Assembly (NCBI GenBank): GCA_002633025.1
Contig: NMRB01000006.1
Span: forward strand, 53,577-117,576
Reading direction: 5' to 3'
DNA length: 64,000 bases
DNA from: Notospermus geniculatus
Lineage: Eukaryota; Nemertea; Pilidiophora; Heteronemertea; Lineidae
The position numbers and the translations under genes were made by a program. Under the pieces are notes generated by a model that saw nothing but the letters and a program-made list of their open reading frames with translations, was not told the DNA's origin and made no database searches. The number at the start of each line of letters is the position of its first letter. The stretch's first letter is position 1. Shown piece by piece: positions 34,816 to 46,821 of the stretch.

Positions 34816-35158
34816 CTAGTCTCACACTGCATCGTTTGTCAAACTTATTTTTAAGTGCGACACGGTACATCACTGGTTTAAACTCGTATTCCTCTAAATA
34901 AACATAAAAAATAACGGAATAATCCAAAGAATTAACGACAAAGTCAAACACTCCCGTTGGACTAAAAAATTGGGGCCTGCCTTTGAGAAGAAGGCGGACA
35001 CCATTTTCAAGAAGAATGTTGGATTTATCTGATCCCACCACGTCATAGATAGTGACCTCCCAAACACCTGACTTCTTGCAGTAATGGATTAATTTCTCTC
35101 TCATTCCAACAGAGGTCGATTTCCTTTCCCCACAGCAGATATCAGATGCTGGGAACAA
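34802..35158 (-). CDS. Unassigned minus-strand open frame, head-to-head with the DUF7869-like gene
   Basis: 118 codons. The last few residues are read from the MITE at 34698-34815, so the original frame was cut by that insertion or ended in an intron. The peptide has a plausible mixed strand pattern (VWEVTIYDVV, GVFDFVVNS, YSVIFYVYLEEYE). I do not recognise it. It overlaps the start of the first plus-strand exon, so one of the two starts may be wrong. Confidence 0.3.
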   Translation of the reverse strand: MFPASDICCGERKSTSVGMREKLIHYCKKSGVWEVTIYDVVGSDKSNILLENGVRLLLKGRPQFFSPTGVFDFVVNSLDYSVIFYVYLEEYEFKPVMYRVALKNKFDKRCSVRLGAVF

Positions 35159-38100
35159 CAGTTTTTGAGAAAATGTGCCATTTACAAGATCATAGAGTAC
35201 AGATACATGGGGATAAAATGCCCGATAAGGAAGACAAGATTAATCTCCCATCGTGTCTCTCCAGAAGAGATGTATACCAAATGTGTCACGCCCAGTTAGA
35301 GGCAGACGGAGAAAAAGCTAGCTCTGAATCCCATTTCTATAAGCTTTGGTCAACGCATTGTAAGGACATAGCAATCCCCAAGGTATGCAAAGATTGCAGT
35401 AAACACATGTTTATAATTATACTGGATTAAGTCAATAACTTCCATAAAGTGTCACCCTATTCCAAGCAGAGAAGGATTATTAGATAAAGGACTGATTGTG
35501 GCAAAACTTTGTGCTTGTTTAGTGATGATGACAATTCGAGTCTTTTGTATTCTGTACTTATTCATGGAAGAAATATCCTTTGGAGAAATTCGAAACGGGC
35601 CGTGCAGGTGTAAATCACCATTTGGTATTCGGCCTACTCTATTCATTGCAGTGTTTCGAAAACGCATGAATAAAAAATAAATACAATAAATAAAATCATC
35701 AACAACTGACAGATGTACAGTCGTGGTCAGAAGTTTACATACACTTTGGTAAAAAATATTCAACCCAAATTTTCAAAAGGTTTTATTGTTCTTACGAATA
35801 CTTTTTTCATGGGGAATTATACTTAAGATGTCTACTTTATTTTCGTGCTTCATTCATTGATTACTGTTTCTTAATTTCAGAATTATGTAACATACTTCAT
35901 TATTTCCCAGAAATACAGTGGTTCAAAAGTTTACATACACTATACATTAGTACTTGCAGCATTGCCTTTTACTGTCAGAACCTGACTAGGACATCTAAAA
36001 TAACCATCCACAAGTGTCTCCCAATACTCTTGGGGAATTTCGGCCCATTCCTCTTGACAGTAGTTATGTAACTCGGTCAAATTTGTTGGTTTCTTGCTCT
36101 GACTCGTCTGTTAACTCATCTAAAAGGTTTTCAATTAGATTTCAATCCGGACTTCACGAAAATCACTCTAAAACCTTCCCCCTGTTGTCTTCAAACCATT
36201 TGTTGACTAGTTTTGCTCTGTGCTTAGGATTGTTGTTTGATTGAATGTTCCAATCACGCCCTAGCTTCAACGATTTGGCAGAGGCCTTGACGTTGTCATC
36301 AAGAATCTTCAAGTAATCCTTTTTCTTCATGATCCCATTGACCTTCTGGAGTCTTCCCGTACCGGATGCAGCAAATCAGCCCCAAAGCATGATGCTGCCA
36401 CCACCATGCTTGACAGTCGCGATGGTGTTCTTCGGGTTGAAGGCCTCGCCCTGTTCACTCCAATTGTACTTCTGGTCATTACGACCAAAATGCTCCATTT
36501 TCATTTTGTCAGACCGCAGAACCTTCCTCCAAAATGCTGATTCTTTGTATTGATGCTCCTTTCCAAACTTCTCCCTTGATTTTTTGTGCCAATCTTTGTG
36601 CATTGGCTTCTTCCTTGCGCGGTACCATTTCAGTCCATGTCGATGCAGAACAAGCTTCACCGTAGATCCTGACACAATCAATCCTGCATCTTGGAGATCC
36701 TTGCAGAGGTGCTTTTTTGGGTGACCTGTGGTAGATTTTCACATTTGCACCAGTGTCGGTTCGTTTTTTGTGGGTCAGTTTCCCGTTTCTTTCGCCCCTT
36801 GGCTTGGTCAATGTGGTCCCGAGGTCCTTGTACGTCCTGACGATGGTCTGAACGGAAGCCCTGGGTTCCCTAAACTGGTTAGCAATGTGGCCTAATGAGG
36901 ACCCTATCTTGTGAAGATCAACCACACGCTTTCTAAGGTCTTGGCTGTACTATTTGGATTTTCCCATCTTGTCCTAATAGTTCTGACAGTAGGAAAGGGC
37001 GAGACATATAAAAATGCCTTCTCATGAACCCACTATGGGATGTCCTGAGTTATTACATAAGTGATGTGGTGACCAATGATCAGTAAAATGACGATGAGGT
37101 ACCAGTCACCAATTTTTCGAAGATTCGATGTTGCGTTTTTAGAGTTTGACTTGGTGTATGTAAACTTTTGAGCCACTGTATTTCTGAGATCGAACAAAGT
37201 ATGTTACATAATTCTGAAATAAAGAAACTGTAATCAATGAATGAAGCAAGAAAATAAAGTAGACATCTTAAGTATAATTCTCCATGAAAAAAGTATTCGT
37301 AAGAACAATAAAACCTTTTGAAAATTTGAGTTGAATATTTTTTACCAAAGTGTATGTAAACTTCTGACCACGACTGTACGACAATTGTAAATTTTTGTTG
37401 CAGGTTAATCGATTTGCCTTGTGCACAAAGTGTAGTGATATAAGTGCCAGGTTACAGTCATACAGGTCCCCTGCCATTCGAGAGGAGTTAAAGAAAAAGA
37501 GGAAGAAGCACTTGGAATTTCAACAGTAAGCAGTATGCTACAGGCGAAATTAATGAGAAATACACAGTTACAAGTATCCTGTTTGTTATTTACATATATT
37601 CTATTATACTGAATATTTCATTAGAAAAGATGTTTAATTTCTATATAACCTATATCGTAGTATCTATTCGTTTTCGCTTTTAGGGCTGAGCGAGAAAAGT
37701 ACTACAAACATGCAGCAAAAGCGAGGAATGATCCGAATAAGTACTTGTGCATCATTGCTGACGGGATGGACCAAAGCAAGACCTTTCTCCCACACTTTGT
37801 TGACCTTAACAAGGCAATATCTGCTGCATGGAAACTCAAGATCCATCTAACTGGTGTAAAAATACACGGCATCGGGCTGTATGTGTTTTTGGACCATGGA
37901 GAATTTCCTCACTCCAGCAACCTCTTGATAAATATTTTGGTAAGAGTCCTTGAAATTAGAAAGGATTCTATTCCAGAGGTGCTCTACTTGCAGTTGGACA
38001 ATTGCTACAGAGACAACAAGAATCGTTTTCTCTTTGCATTCCTGTCCTACCTCGTAGAGATTGGTGTGTTCCGTAAAGTTAAAATAAATTTCCTAATGGT

Positions 38101-39689
38101 CGGTCACACCCATGAGGATATCGACCAGTTCTTTAGCAAACTTTCTGCTTGGTTGATGCGCGATAGTGCGGGGACAGTGGAAGAGCTGCTAGCTGGTGTC
38201 AGGAAAAGCACAACCCCAACTCCCGAAACATACATCATAGATGCGTTGTATGACGTGAAAGAATGGATCCAACCTCATTTACAACAGATGACAAACCACA
38301 GCGGTCCGCACCAGTTCAGGATAAAGAAAGACAAGGAAACAGGAAAGGCCATTATGGTGTTCAAGAACTGGTCAACGAGCAGTTCATACCAGCAATGTGA
38401 CGGTGGAGCAGATGGCGCATTGTTAAAGGATAAGCCAAGGGGACAACCAAAGCCGATCAGCCCAAACTACGAAAAGATCGATCTCCCAAGACTGCAAGTG
38501 GATGTTATGTCTCTTGTCAAGTTCATGAGCAGTCATGAGAGGCAGACCACCTACAAGGATGCGTGGACAAAGTGGTTTGAAGAAGCTTCCTCTAAGAATG
38601 ATGGTACGTTAGAAGCACATTATACTTAATTTGCATTGTTAAAAAATAAGATGTGGCAGCGGCTTCTATGTGATGCATCATTCCTTCATACTCCATCATG
38701 CATCCTCCTGCCATATCCTACAGTCACTGGTCTTCGACAATTTCGCTTTGCTGTGGCATGGTTTCTACACTACACAACCTAGAGAATTATTCATTAAAAT
38801 TGAATGCATCTTGCATTTATCAAGTTGTAATCAGAATACAATAATTGGTATCGATTTCTGACGTTATGCCAAGCACAACTTTACATGTGCATTACATGTG
38901 TTGAAATATAGGTAACTATCAGCCTCGAGGGAATTGGACGCTACAGAGAACCGTTGACCACATCTTGAAGAAAAGAGAGAGCGAGCGAATGAATCGGACA
39001 CTGCAGGAGTTCCCTGGCGAAACACTCTCAGACTTGTCTGATGAAGAAGATCCCATCCCAGTGGTGAGTTGATTTCACATGATTAATTAAATTTATTGCA
39101 CTACCATCTGCAAGATTACTCCTTGTTGTGAAATTGAATCACGAATGATGTACTCAAAACAACATTCAAACCAAACCAGATTGTGTGTCTACGAAAATGT
39201 GTTTAAAGTAAGCGTGTGAATGTGGGTTAAAAAGAGTATTGTGGTTTAAATGTTTGCAAAAACAACCTAAATTGGTAGGTGTGAGGTGTTTGAAAGTCGC
39301 ATGTGTGTTTGTTATGAAAACTTTTTCACAAAATGTCTCCTCCACAGGTACGAATTGGAAACAAGAAGAGATGTGACAATGCTAATTGGAAGGAAGAGAT
39401 GGCTCGCAGAATTCTACAGGTCGGGGATCTTTGTATTCTTGATATGGCAAAATGGGCTGCCTATGCTGGACATCAAATTGGTAAAGTGCGTGAAATCCAT
39501 GAAGACAATCGTGTCACAATTGAGTGGATGCATGCTCCTATAGGCAAGAAGATTACGCCGTGGCCAGAGCCGTGGACAGAGGTAGTCAACAGGTCCACCA
39601 TTTACTACCATGGATTTACTCTGACACAACGAAGCTACCTACCTCAATATGTCAAAGATATCATTGACGAATATGAAGATGATTTTTAA
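35136..39689 (+). CDS. DUF7869-like protein with probable DDE/RNase H-type core
   Basis: Five further exons follow the first one seen: 35136-35382, 37404-37525, 37684-38603, 38912-39063 and 39348-39689 (TAA). All have GT-AG borders and compatible phases. The N-terminal exons carry Cys pairs (CSRRDVYQMCHAQ; FALCTKCSD) and a Lys-rich helix. The large exon holds three acidic motifs in DDE order: IIADGMDQSK, LDNCYRDNKN and GHTHEDIDQFFS. The last exon (GDLCILDMAKW, GKVREIHEDNRVTIEW) looks like a small beta-barrel, Tudor/chromo-like. The family is widespread in invertebrates and oomycetes and is probably transposon-derived; that role is inferred. Upstream exons may be missing. A Tc1 element sits in intron 1. 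The stop lies 50 bp from that of the convergent ParB-like gene. Confidence 0.75.
35718..37376 (-). mobile_element. Tc1/mariner element with decayed transposase
   Basis: Ends CAGTCGTGGTCAG and CTGACCACGACTG, flanked by TA (35716-35717 and 37377-37378). The inverted repeats are about 220 bp, each with a second terminal-like motif (CAGTGGTTCAAAAG, near 35916 and 37178), the IR/DR layout of Tc1 relatives. It lies in intron 1 of the DUF7869-like gene, so it was probably inserted later. Confidence 0.93.
36000..36968 (-). pseudogene. Tc1-type transposase, broken
   Basis: From an ATG near 36968 the frame meets a stop after a few codons, then shows a paired-like helix-turn-helix (LRKRVVDLHKIGSSLGHIA). 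A frameshift follows, then RHGLKWYRARKKP and FRSDK-like segments leading to the DDE core (AFWRKVLRSDKMKMEHFG; GGGSIMLWG). More stops follow. Both the order and the wording match Tc1/Tc3-type transposases. It cannot make an active enzyme as it stands. Confidence 0.88.
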
Positions 39690-39738
39690 GGCACCTTAGG
39701 CTTGCGACTCCAGATTGTGAAAATAGATTATGAGATAT

Positions 39739-42700
39739 TCATTCAAGGGATTCAAAGGATTCATTCAAAAATGCATAAAGACGATGTTCCAGGAGTGAGA
39801 ATGTCAGTGAGGATATCAACTTACTTTGAGGAAATGCTTTGGCATGCTTCGTTAACGCCTCATCCGTTGTTTCTTCCGGATATGCGTCCTTCAGTTCGCT
39901 CCACGTGTTGAACTTAGATAGGCTGACGAAACTCGCTCGTACCATTGGTAGCTTTTTTAAAACTACCGCCTGTTCCGCAGCCTCTTGTAATGACACCTGT
40001 TGTTCAGCCACACCTTCCAGTAGTGCTTCTCGTTTTTTCTCGTCAAGCCCCTGGAATTTTCTGAATATCTGGAAAGGGAATACCCCAGTATATCAAAACG
40101 TGACAGATCAAAAACTAAATCATTTATTGTTTGGTTGAAACTCTCTGTCGTCAGAGAGGCACCTAACGTCTGTAGCTCGTTCCGCCCAAAATTGTCTACA
40201 GAACTAATGATGTCGAATTTGTTGTTCAGTTCTAGCTTCACTTGTTCAGTTTATATAATTTTACATGCACATAATATGATTTAGCCAGTATCTCGTATAC
40301 GATGCAATGAAATAAACCTACCGCCTGTTTGAACATCTGAAGGTTTTGTGGTTTTGTCTGGCGCACTTCATCAATCACTGTAAACAGTGCGTTCCAGGAC
40401 CGCCGTGAGTATTTTGCCACCGATATTGCTGTACTGTATGATGCGACTTCGAGCTGTAAAAGAAAGCCGCCAATTTGATTAGAGGGTCGTATTTGTTCGT
40501 GAATATGTCGTATGGGGGTACATTATCAGTAGGTAAAACTAGTAAATCGCTCAGAAAGATTTCGGAGGTTGCTTTTTCACCCACCACACTAAGAATATGC
40601 CATGAAGCATTTTTTGTGCTCCCAATTAATACTCTCCTCTAATTTTCAAAAAAAAACAAAAGTAATTGCTAATTAATGTGTGCGTTGGTGTCAAACAGCT
40701 TACCTGTGATGGGCCCATTTGTTGCTGCAGCCGCTTCCTGAATCCTGGTGGAACCTCAGATGGTGCCTCCTCGTCATCGCCTTTGCCGGTGACCTCGAAC
40801 AGCAGCTGCCTTGCTTGTGTTATGGTATCGATGAATGTCATCGGAAAAGTTTTTGTTTTGGTGTTGTGCCGGTTGCCGACTCTTCTGGCCTCTTCTTTGG
40901 TGAGGTCTCTGTAGACCTCCACCTGGACGAATCGAAGGACGTCCAGGTGGTTTTCATCTTCTTCTGTCAGACGCTCCTTTATCGCTTCCACCAGATGATT
41001 CCCCCGAGCGTATGCAGGACGATGGAATGGACATTGTCTTGGGTGATAACGATGTCCGGTGCAGCGTACGTTACCACTGGAATATCTACCAGGTGCCGCC
41101 AAGGATCCGCCTTCAGCCCAGCTTTAATCTGTTGGACCCATGCTTTAGATATGGGCCGACACCGCATGCTTGCGGTCGGAGGTTGCAGGGTCAGAGCACT
41201 CACTCTGAATGTGCCTGAAAAAAATAACTTATTATAGAAATTTTGTAAACACATGTACATGCAGCAAAATATTTGCCTGTCATATTTGTGCTGGCATGGA
41301 TTTTTGATGAATCTCTTTGTTTTGGAAATCTACATTCCTGGACAATGGCTGATAAAACTTCAAAACACATGACATTTGATGACAACATTCCCCAATAAGT
41401 ACTGAATAACAAGTGCATCTATGTTACTAAGCTTCATGAACGTACCTTGAAATTTCCGCTTAATTTCAGTTACCATTTCATCGCAGTCAGGTTGGGGGTC
41501 ATCATCTACACCTTCCATATCGGCAAGCGAAAGACGTCTTTTCTTCTTGGGGGGGCTGCTGCACTTGCTTTCCTTTTGAAACGTAATGCACATTTGATGC
41601 ACTTGCCAACGACGTCATAAATGATATACTTTACATTCGTTTCTCTAAGACCAGTGCATTATATCCTTATGCACCTCCCTCCGCTTTAATATGAATGAGG
41701 TCATAGGGCCTACTTTTAGTCCATTCAGGTTGATTGGTTCACACTCTCCATTGACCTGCTCTTGGAACTGTGTGGTCAAAATGCTGGTCAAAATAGAAAA
41801 GCCACAAGCCACGCCCCGTATACTACAAGTTCTAAAGACACCCCACCATGCGTGATCAATAAATCTAACAAAAGATGAATCAGTTCAGTCTAACTTAGTG
41901 TAACAGACATGGTGACCTTCTCTGCATCGGTGCACACAAGGACACAATACCCTGCCAATTGGTCAACCGTATTCAACTGAAGGTAATGAGGGGTTGGACT
42001 TGACGCGAGGCCTGCATATCTGGCACTGGTCTTAGAGAAACGAATGTAAAGTATTGTCATCATTTTTCAGAAGGGCAGCAAACTGTATCCTTCGAAAAGT
42101 GGCTGCGGCTGACATGCACTAGATTCTGCTTATTTCGTAATTTAAACTGAAAAAAGGAAATGATATCATCATGGGTGGATGTAATCACGGATGGGTGGGT
42201 ACCGGTACCTCAATATTACCGGTAGATACAAGTCGGAAGATGGATTAACCTTAACAATTCATGCTTATAATCAAGAGTTTCCACTGAATTCGTCAAACAC
42301 TTTAAGCCCCCGTCACATATCCACTCCGGGGCCCGTACGCTGGCGGCGAGTAAAAACAGAAATTTTGCAGTTTCTACAGTGCCCAGTTTGATCCAGTCTA
42401 ATTTCCCCTTATCTATTGAGGCGATTTCGGGATAATTCATCTTAGTTCCGAGTTTCGGTCTCTAAAATCCACAGCAAGCAGCTGGGTGGGGAAAATTGTA
42501 CGGGGCCCGGTGGATTTGTAACCTAGGCTTTAGACTGTAAACATTTTATCATGCCCACTGAAGATTTTCGTAAAGAATGAAAGCGCTGTGAAGGGGAATT
42601 AAAATGATGTAAAAACCAGTCAGAAATGTAATTTTACTCTATTCAAGCTAGTTTTGCTATTTGTATCAGGGGCTAGAGTTATAAAATCGACCAGCGTGGA

Positions 42701-45509
42701 CCTAGCTACATGTATTATCACAGGCCCCGGTTGGGGTCGAAAATTCGTGAATTCTGGAGATTGACTTCTTGTTTATTATCATTTATTGTGTCAATTTTGT
42801 GCTTTTTGTACCTTGTATTATCACAGGCCTGTGTAGAACGTTCACCATATTTTGTGGCAATATACTCTAGATTCGTTCTTCTACGGTTACTTCATATATT
42901 CATGCTGTAGGTTTAGGCCCAGCCCACAATATAGACCATACAAAGAATTTATTGATTCTATTCAACATAACTGACCAATGAGTGAGTCTTGCGTTACTTG
43001 CACTGGGCCGCGAAGACTGCTTTGTTGGCAGGCACTATTAAAAGAGTGTCTGTTACATTTCACTGTTGTATTCGCCTTATCCACAGGGCCTATTCAATCA
43101 CTTCTCAAAGGCATCAATTTCAAACTGTCCGGGACTGATCACCACGTGTTCTTTCTGTGGTCGGATAATTCAGTCGTCAATAGCCCTTTCCCTCCTCGCC
43201 TGTCAGTCACATTGAACAGCTCTTTATTTTGCCATGCATATTCAATAGGGTAGGCGGTCATATGAGTGTTCAGCAAAGTAACCTTAGAAGAACGAATCTA
43301 GAGTATGCCAATTGTTCAATGGCATGTCCGGCAAATTTTCGATTCGTCAGCCCAAGCCTAGTTCTGGGACCAAGGCTAGACAGTGTATGCGTATGTAGGC
43401 CTATCATTGTAGCCCGACCCATTCCCAGGAAAACTGCATATAGATATCCATGTTCACTGACATTCTATCAATAGTTTGTGGAAGTTGCAACGAAATTGGC
43501 CTATGCAGTAAGCTTATTTACGGCAAAATAACTTTAATAACTTCTGCCAAATTTTTCGTCATCAAAAACACATTTTCCTCCCTTAAACATGTTGAATCAC
43601 ACTACCCAACGTACGTTCAACTTACATGTAACTTGGTCAAGCTTAATTAAATAAACTACGGTATTTGGCAGGCTACATAAATACAATCTCTTCTCCTGGT
43701 GGATACAATAATATTCTCTTATGGGGTTGATTTATATTTAGACATATTTACTACAATATTGTACGTATGTGGATAATTAGCCCTTTGTTCCAAGGGAACT
43801 CTGGCGCAAAAGCAAGCGTCGGTCTAATTTATTCAAGGCGAAGCTGCCTTTGAATCACAACTGCCCAATCCACATGATGTTTATTAACACCTCTGTCTAA
43901 ATTAGTCAATATTAGTCTTGAATTTCCTGCGTTTTCTGCTTTTATTCTGCTTTTAGTCATAGTAGCTATGAATGTGCCGAACGAACCCATAATGGCAATG
44001 CAAACATGTGTTGAAGAAAGTAGGATTGGGAAACAGAGGGAGGAAATTGCCAAATGCCAAAGAGAGCAGCAGACTCACCACCGTAAGGCCCATGAATGGA
44101 GCCCACCACACCCGGTACCCCACCCCACCGTGAACTAGAATAGAACTCAACACTACAAACGCTACGGCAGAATCAGCCGGTAGACCTGAGCGCCAAAATT
44201 CGCTGATTTTCTACGGGCAGCCCGGTTTCCTTCTGCAGCACAATAACTGTGCCCAGTGTTTTCTATCGGGCTTATAATGGCGAATTTGGCGCTGGGTGTG
44301 TTTCAAAAAGTGTTCCGTCTGACATGAAAAAAAATTCACCATTCTTTTGCCAACTGGTGACAGGCTGTTTCTTGAAACTCTACAATTAAATATTCATGTC
44401 AGATCTGGGTTTACATACAGTCATGGACATTAGTTTATCTACACCTGATACTTTGAATATTTCAAATACTACTGGGCCAATTTTAACACGGTTTGTTCCA
44501 TACGAAAGTACATCTTATTGGTCATATTTCTGCATCAAAAATTTGGAGATTTGGAAATATCGTAATTTCTCCAAATTCTGATAATCTCAAATATCTCAGT
44601 AACCACTCAACATATTTTGATGCAACATAGCCAAAAATCCTTAGAAAGTTCCACTCTATCACATCTGTCACAAAAATCACAAAAAATATTACATAATAAA
44701 CAGTTTGATTTTCAGTGTATTTTTCTGATGAGCTATTACATATTTACGATATTTTCAAATTCCCAAAATTTTGATGCAGAAATATGACCAACAAGATGTA
44801 CTTTCATGTGGAACAAACCGTGTTAAAATTGGCCCAGTAGTATTTGAAATATTCAAAGTATCAGGTGTACATGTAGATAAACTAATGTCCATGACTGTAC
44901 ATGTATGGAACTCTAAATATTATGACACTGCAAACTGATTGATCTATCTGATTGATCTGTTTTTACAAAGTACATGTGTAATAAGTATACTTGAATACAT
45001 TGTGGCACAAACGGGTAAATAAACTTTTTGTGGGACCTATCTAAAAGGAAATGAGAGTAAATAACGGAGGTGGTCTAATAATTTTCTCCAGAGCTGTATT
45101 TACGCAGACTTGTTGACGATGAACGCTGGGGTCATTACAGCTCTCGACATCAACCCCCCCCCCCCCCGCCGCAATAACTATAACCTGTCTGTCTCACTCC
45201 TCTTTGTTTGAAATGCTGACTTTTGTAAAATTCTCATTCTTACTCTTAACTCTCATTTCAAATAATAACGTGTTTTAAATCTAAAATAGGCCTAATAACT
45301 GAATAGATGAAATACTTAAAAATACTTAAAAACAAGACCTTTTTTATACTCACAGCTAATTTCTCCGATGTTTGACCAGATCGCACGGCTTCGATCGCAG
45401 TCAACTCGCCACCGCATTTGTCCATGGGTCGCACCCCATTCTGAAGAAGAAATACTTCGTCTCCATCCTTTTCCAAAGACCATCTCTGCCGTAAACTTTG
45501 ATTTGCCAT
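39739..45509 (-). CDS. Protein with ParB/Srx-like segment, convergent to the DUF7869-like gene
   Basis: Exons in transcript order: 45509-45354 (ATG), 41572-41446, 41214-40704, 40453-40322 and about 40235-39739 (TGA). The borders are good and phases agree. Exon 2 has a nuclear-localisation-like PPKKKRRLS. Exon 3 resembles a ParB N-terminal domain: RPISKAWVQQIKAGL, then GNHLVEAIKERL (like the GxHRxxA box) and VEVYRDLTKEEARRVGNRHN (like the segment closing in an EN/HN motif). The C-terminal part is helical (WSELKDAYPEETTDEAL). Two frame changes are needed, at G runs 41005-41001 and 40086-40083. These are either sequencing indels or decay. ParB-fold proteins bind CTP or DNA or act as nucleases; the activity here is unknown. 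Confidence 0.55.
41627..42053. repeat. MITE in intron of the ParB-like gene
   Basis: TACTTTACATTCGTTTCTCT is mirrored by AGAGAAACGAATGTAAAGTA; the arms extend through AAGACCAGTGC and its mirror. 427 bp, non-coding. The interior between the arms is single-copy in this window. Confidence 0.85.
42054..42861. other. Intron DNA without recognised content
   Basis: A short stretch near 42720-42780 resembles one arm of the foldback at 30773-30976 (CCCCGGTTGGGGTCGAAAATTCG). Nothing else is supported. Confidence 0.4.
42862..43306. repeat. Inverted-repeat element in intron
   Basis: ATACTCTAGATTCGTTCTTC at 42862 is mirrored by GAAGAACGAATCTAGAGTAT ending at 43306, with arms of about 31 bp. The 380-bp interior shows no gene. 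Confidence 0.7.
44418..44897. mobile_element. Tc1/mariner-type MITE
   Basis: Ends CAGTCATGGACATTAG and CTAATGTCCATGACTG, flanked by TA. The inverted arms are about 125 bp, with a further TTGGAGATTTGG core. 480 bp, non-coding. The terminal CAGTC.TGG is shared with the Tc1 element at 35718. Confidence 0.9.
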
Positions 45510-45904
45510 GATTTCTACAGAATCTATTATTGCTTGTGCATGGACTGAAAGTCTGTTGAAGAAGTTATTCACTGAGAGAATACTTGGGCTTATATAGGCT
45601 ATGGCGGAATTCCTATACAAACTTTCCACACCAACTTGCCAAAATTACAAATTTTATGATACTGGATTTTCTCGTCTGTTCGCAGCTTGCGGTAACAGTT
45701 TGTTTTTTGATATTGTTATTTTATTTAAAACATCGATGTGCCGTGTGCTTGCTTGTTCAGGAATATAAGGGAGGCTGCGTGACTTAAGATTATTTCGGTG
45801 CTAATCTGGTATATTATACAGTCAAGCGTGAATTTCACAAATCAAGCTAAATTCACCCAGTATTGTCAATGTTAATGTTTGAAAATGCCTTTAATCTGTT
45901 CAGA

Positions 45905-46300
45905 GAAGCGCTACCAAGTTAATACCTGAACTTAGATTGGAGCCATATGATCACAGACTGAAACGCTTGGATTTGCAGTCTCTCCACTACCGAAGAATTC
46001 GGGGCGACATGATACAAGTGTACAAGTGCCTCAAAAGTCATAGTAAGATTATGTATATGTATTATGTATTACCCTTGGCGGAAGGGCGATCATGTTGTAC
46101 CAGACGGCACTGTATGAAGCTCAAAAAACGAAGAGCCAGGACCGAGGTGCGGAGGCACTCGTTTGGGTTCCGCGTTGTGGATCGTGGAGCTCGTTGGCAT
46201 CAGAGGTAGTGACCGCAAGAACTGTTGCTTCAAGGCCAGGCTGGACCAAGCTTGGGACAGGCGTAAATTTGCTTATGAATATCTGAAGCTGGACTTGTTT
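45905..46300 (+). pseudogene. CR1/L2-type LINE fragment (C-terminal end)
   Basis: The frame reads LRLEPYDHRLKRLDLQSLHY then RRIRGDMIQVYKCL, a hallmark near the end of CR1-group ORF2. The RTEVRRHSFGFRVVD segment then follows, and further pieces after frameshifts. Only the 3' tip of the element survives, on the same strand as the LINE at 31.4 kb but of a different clade. It lies just upstream of the first exon of the minus-strand ParB-like gene. Confidence 0.8.
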
Positions 46301-46418
46301 GATTACATAACCATATGGATAGCGACCCGGACTAGTAGATAAAATGCAGACAGAGAGAGTGAGGGATGGACTTTGAATGATTTTTACCCCGTACCCGCGC
46401 CTCTGCGCAGAATTCATA

Positions 46419-46818
46419 GGGCCGTATTTACGAAGCGCGATTAGGCCAACACGCGTGTAACTTCATAGTTATTCAGGTTAAGGGCCTAGAAAACCATTGT
46501 CTTGCTACCTTGTACGCTGCTTGATCGGCAGCGTTTACACGCAGGATAATCACCGTGGTTAACTTTCCTTGTCAAGCTGCAGGAGGACAAAAGAAAAATT
46601 TAAACAACCTACAGGCCTTGTTTAGAGTTATTCAACTCTTTTCTTCGATCCTCCTGCACGTAAACGCAGGAATGTTAACCGCGTGTGGTTACCTTGTGGG
46701 TAAAGCTGCCGATCAAGGAGCGTACAAGGTAGTAACACAATGGTTTTCTAGGCCCTTAACAGGCATAACTATAAATTTACACGCGTGTTGGCCTAATCGC
46801 GCTTCGTAAATACGGCCC
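46419..46818. mobile_element. GGGCCGTATT-family foldback, full copy
   Basis: Ends GGGCCGTATTTACGAAGCGC and GCGCTTCGTAAATACGGCCC. ATA lies on both sides (46416-46418 and 46819-46821). The inner arms match the copy at 33069-33479. 400 bp. Confidence 0.92.
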
Positions 46819-46821
46819 ATA

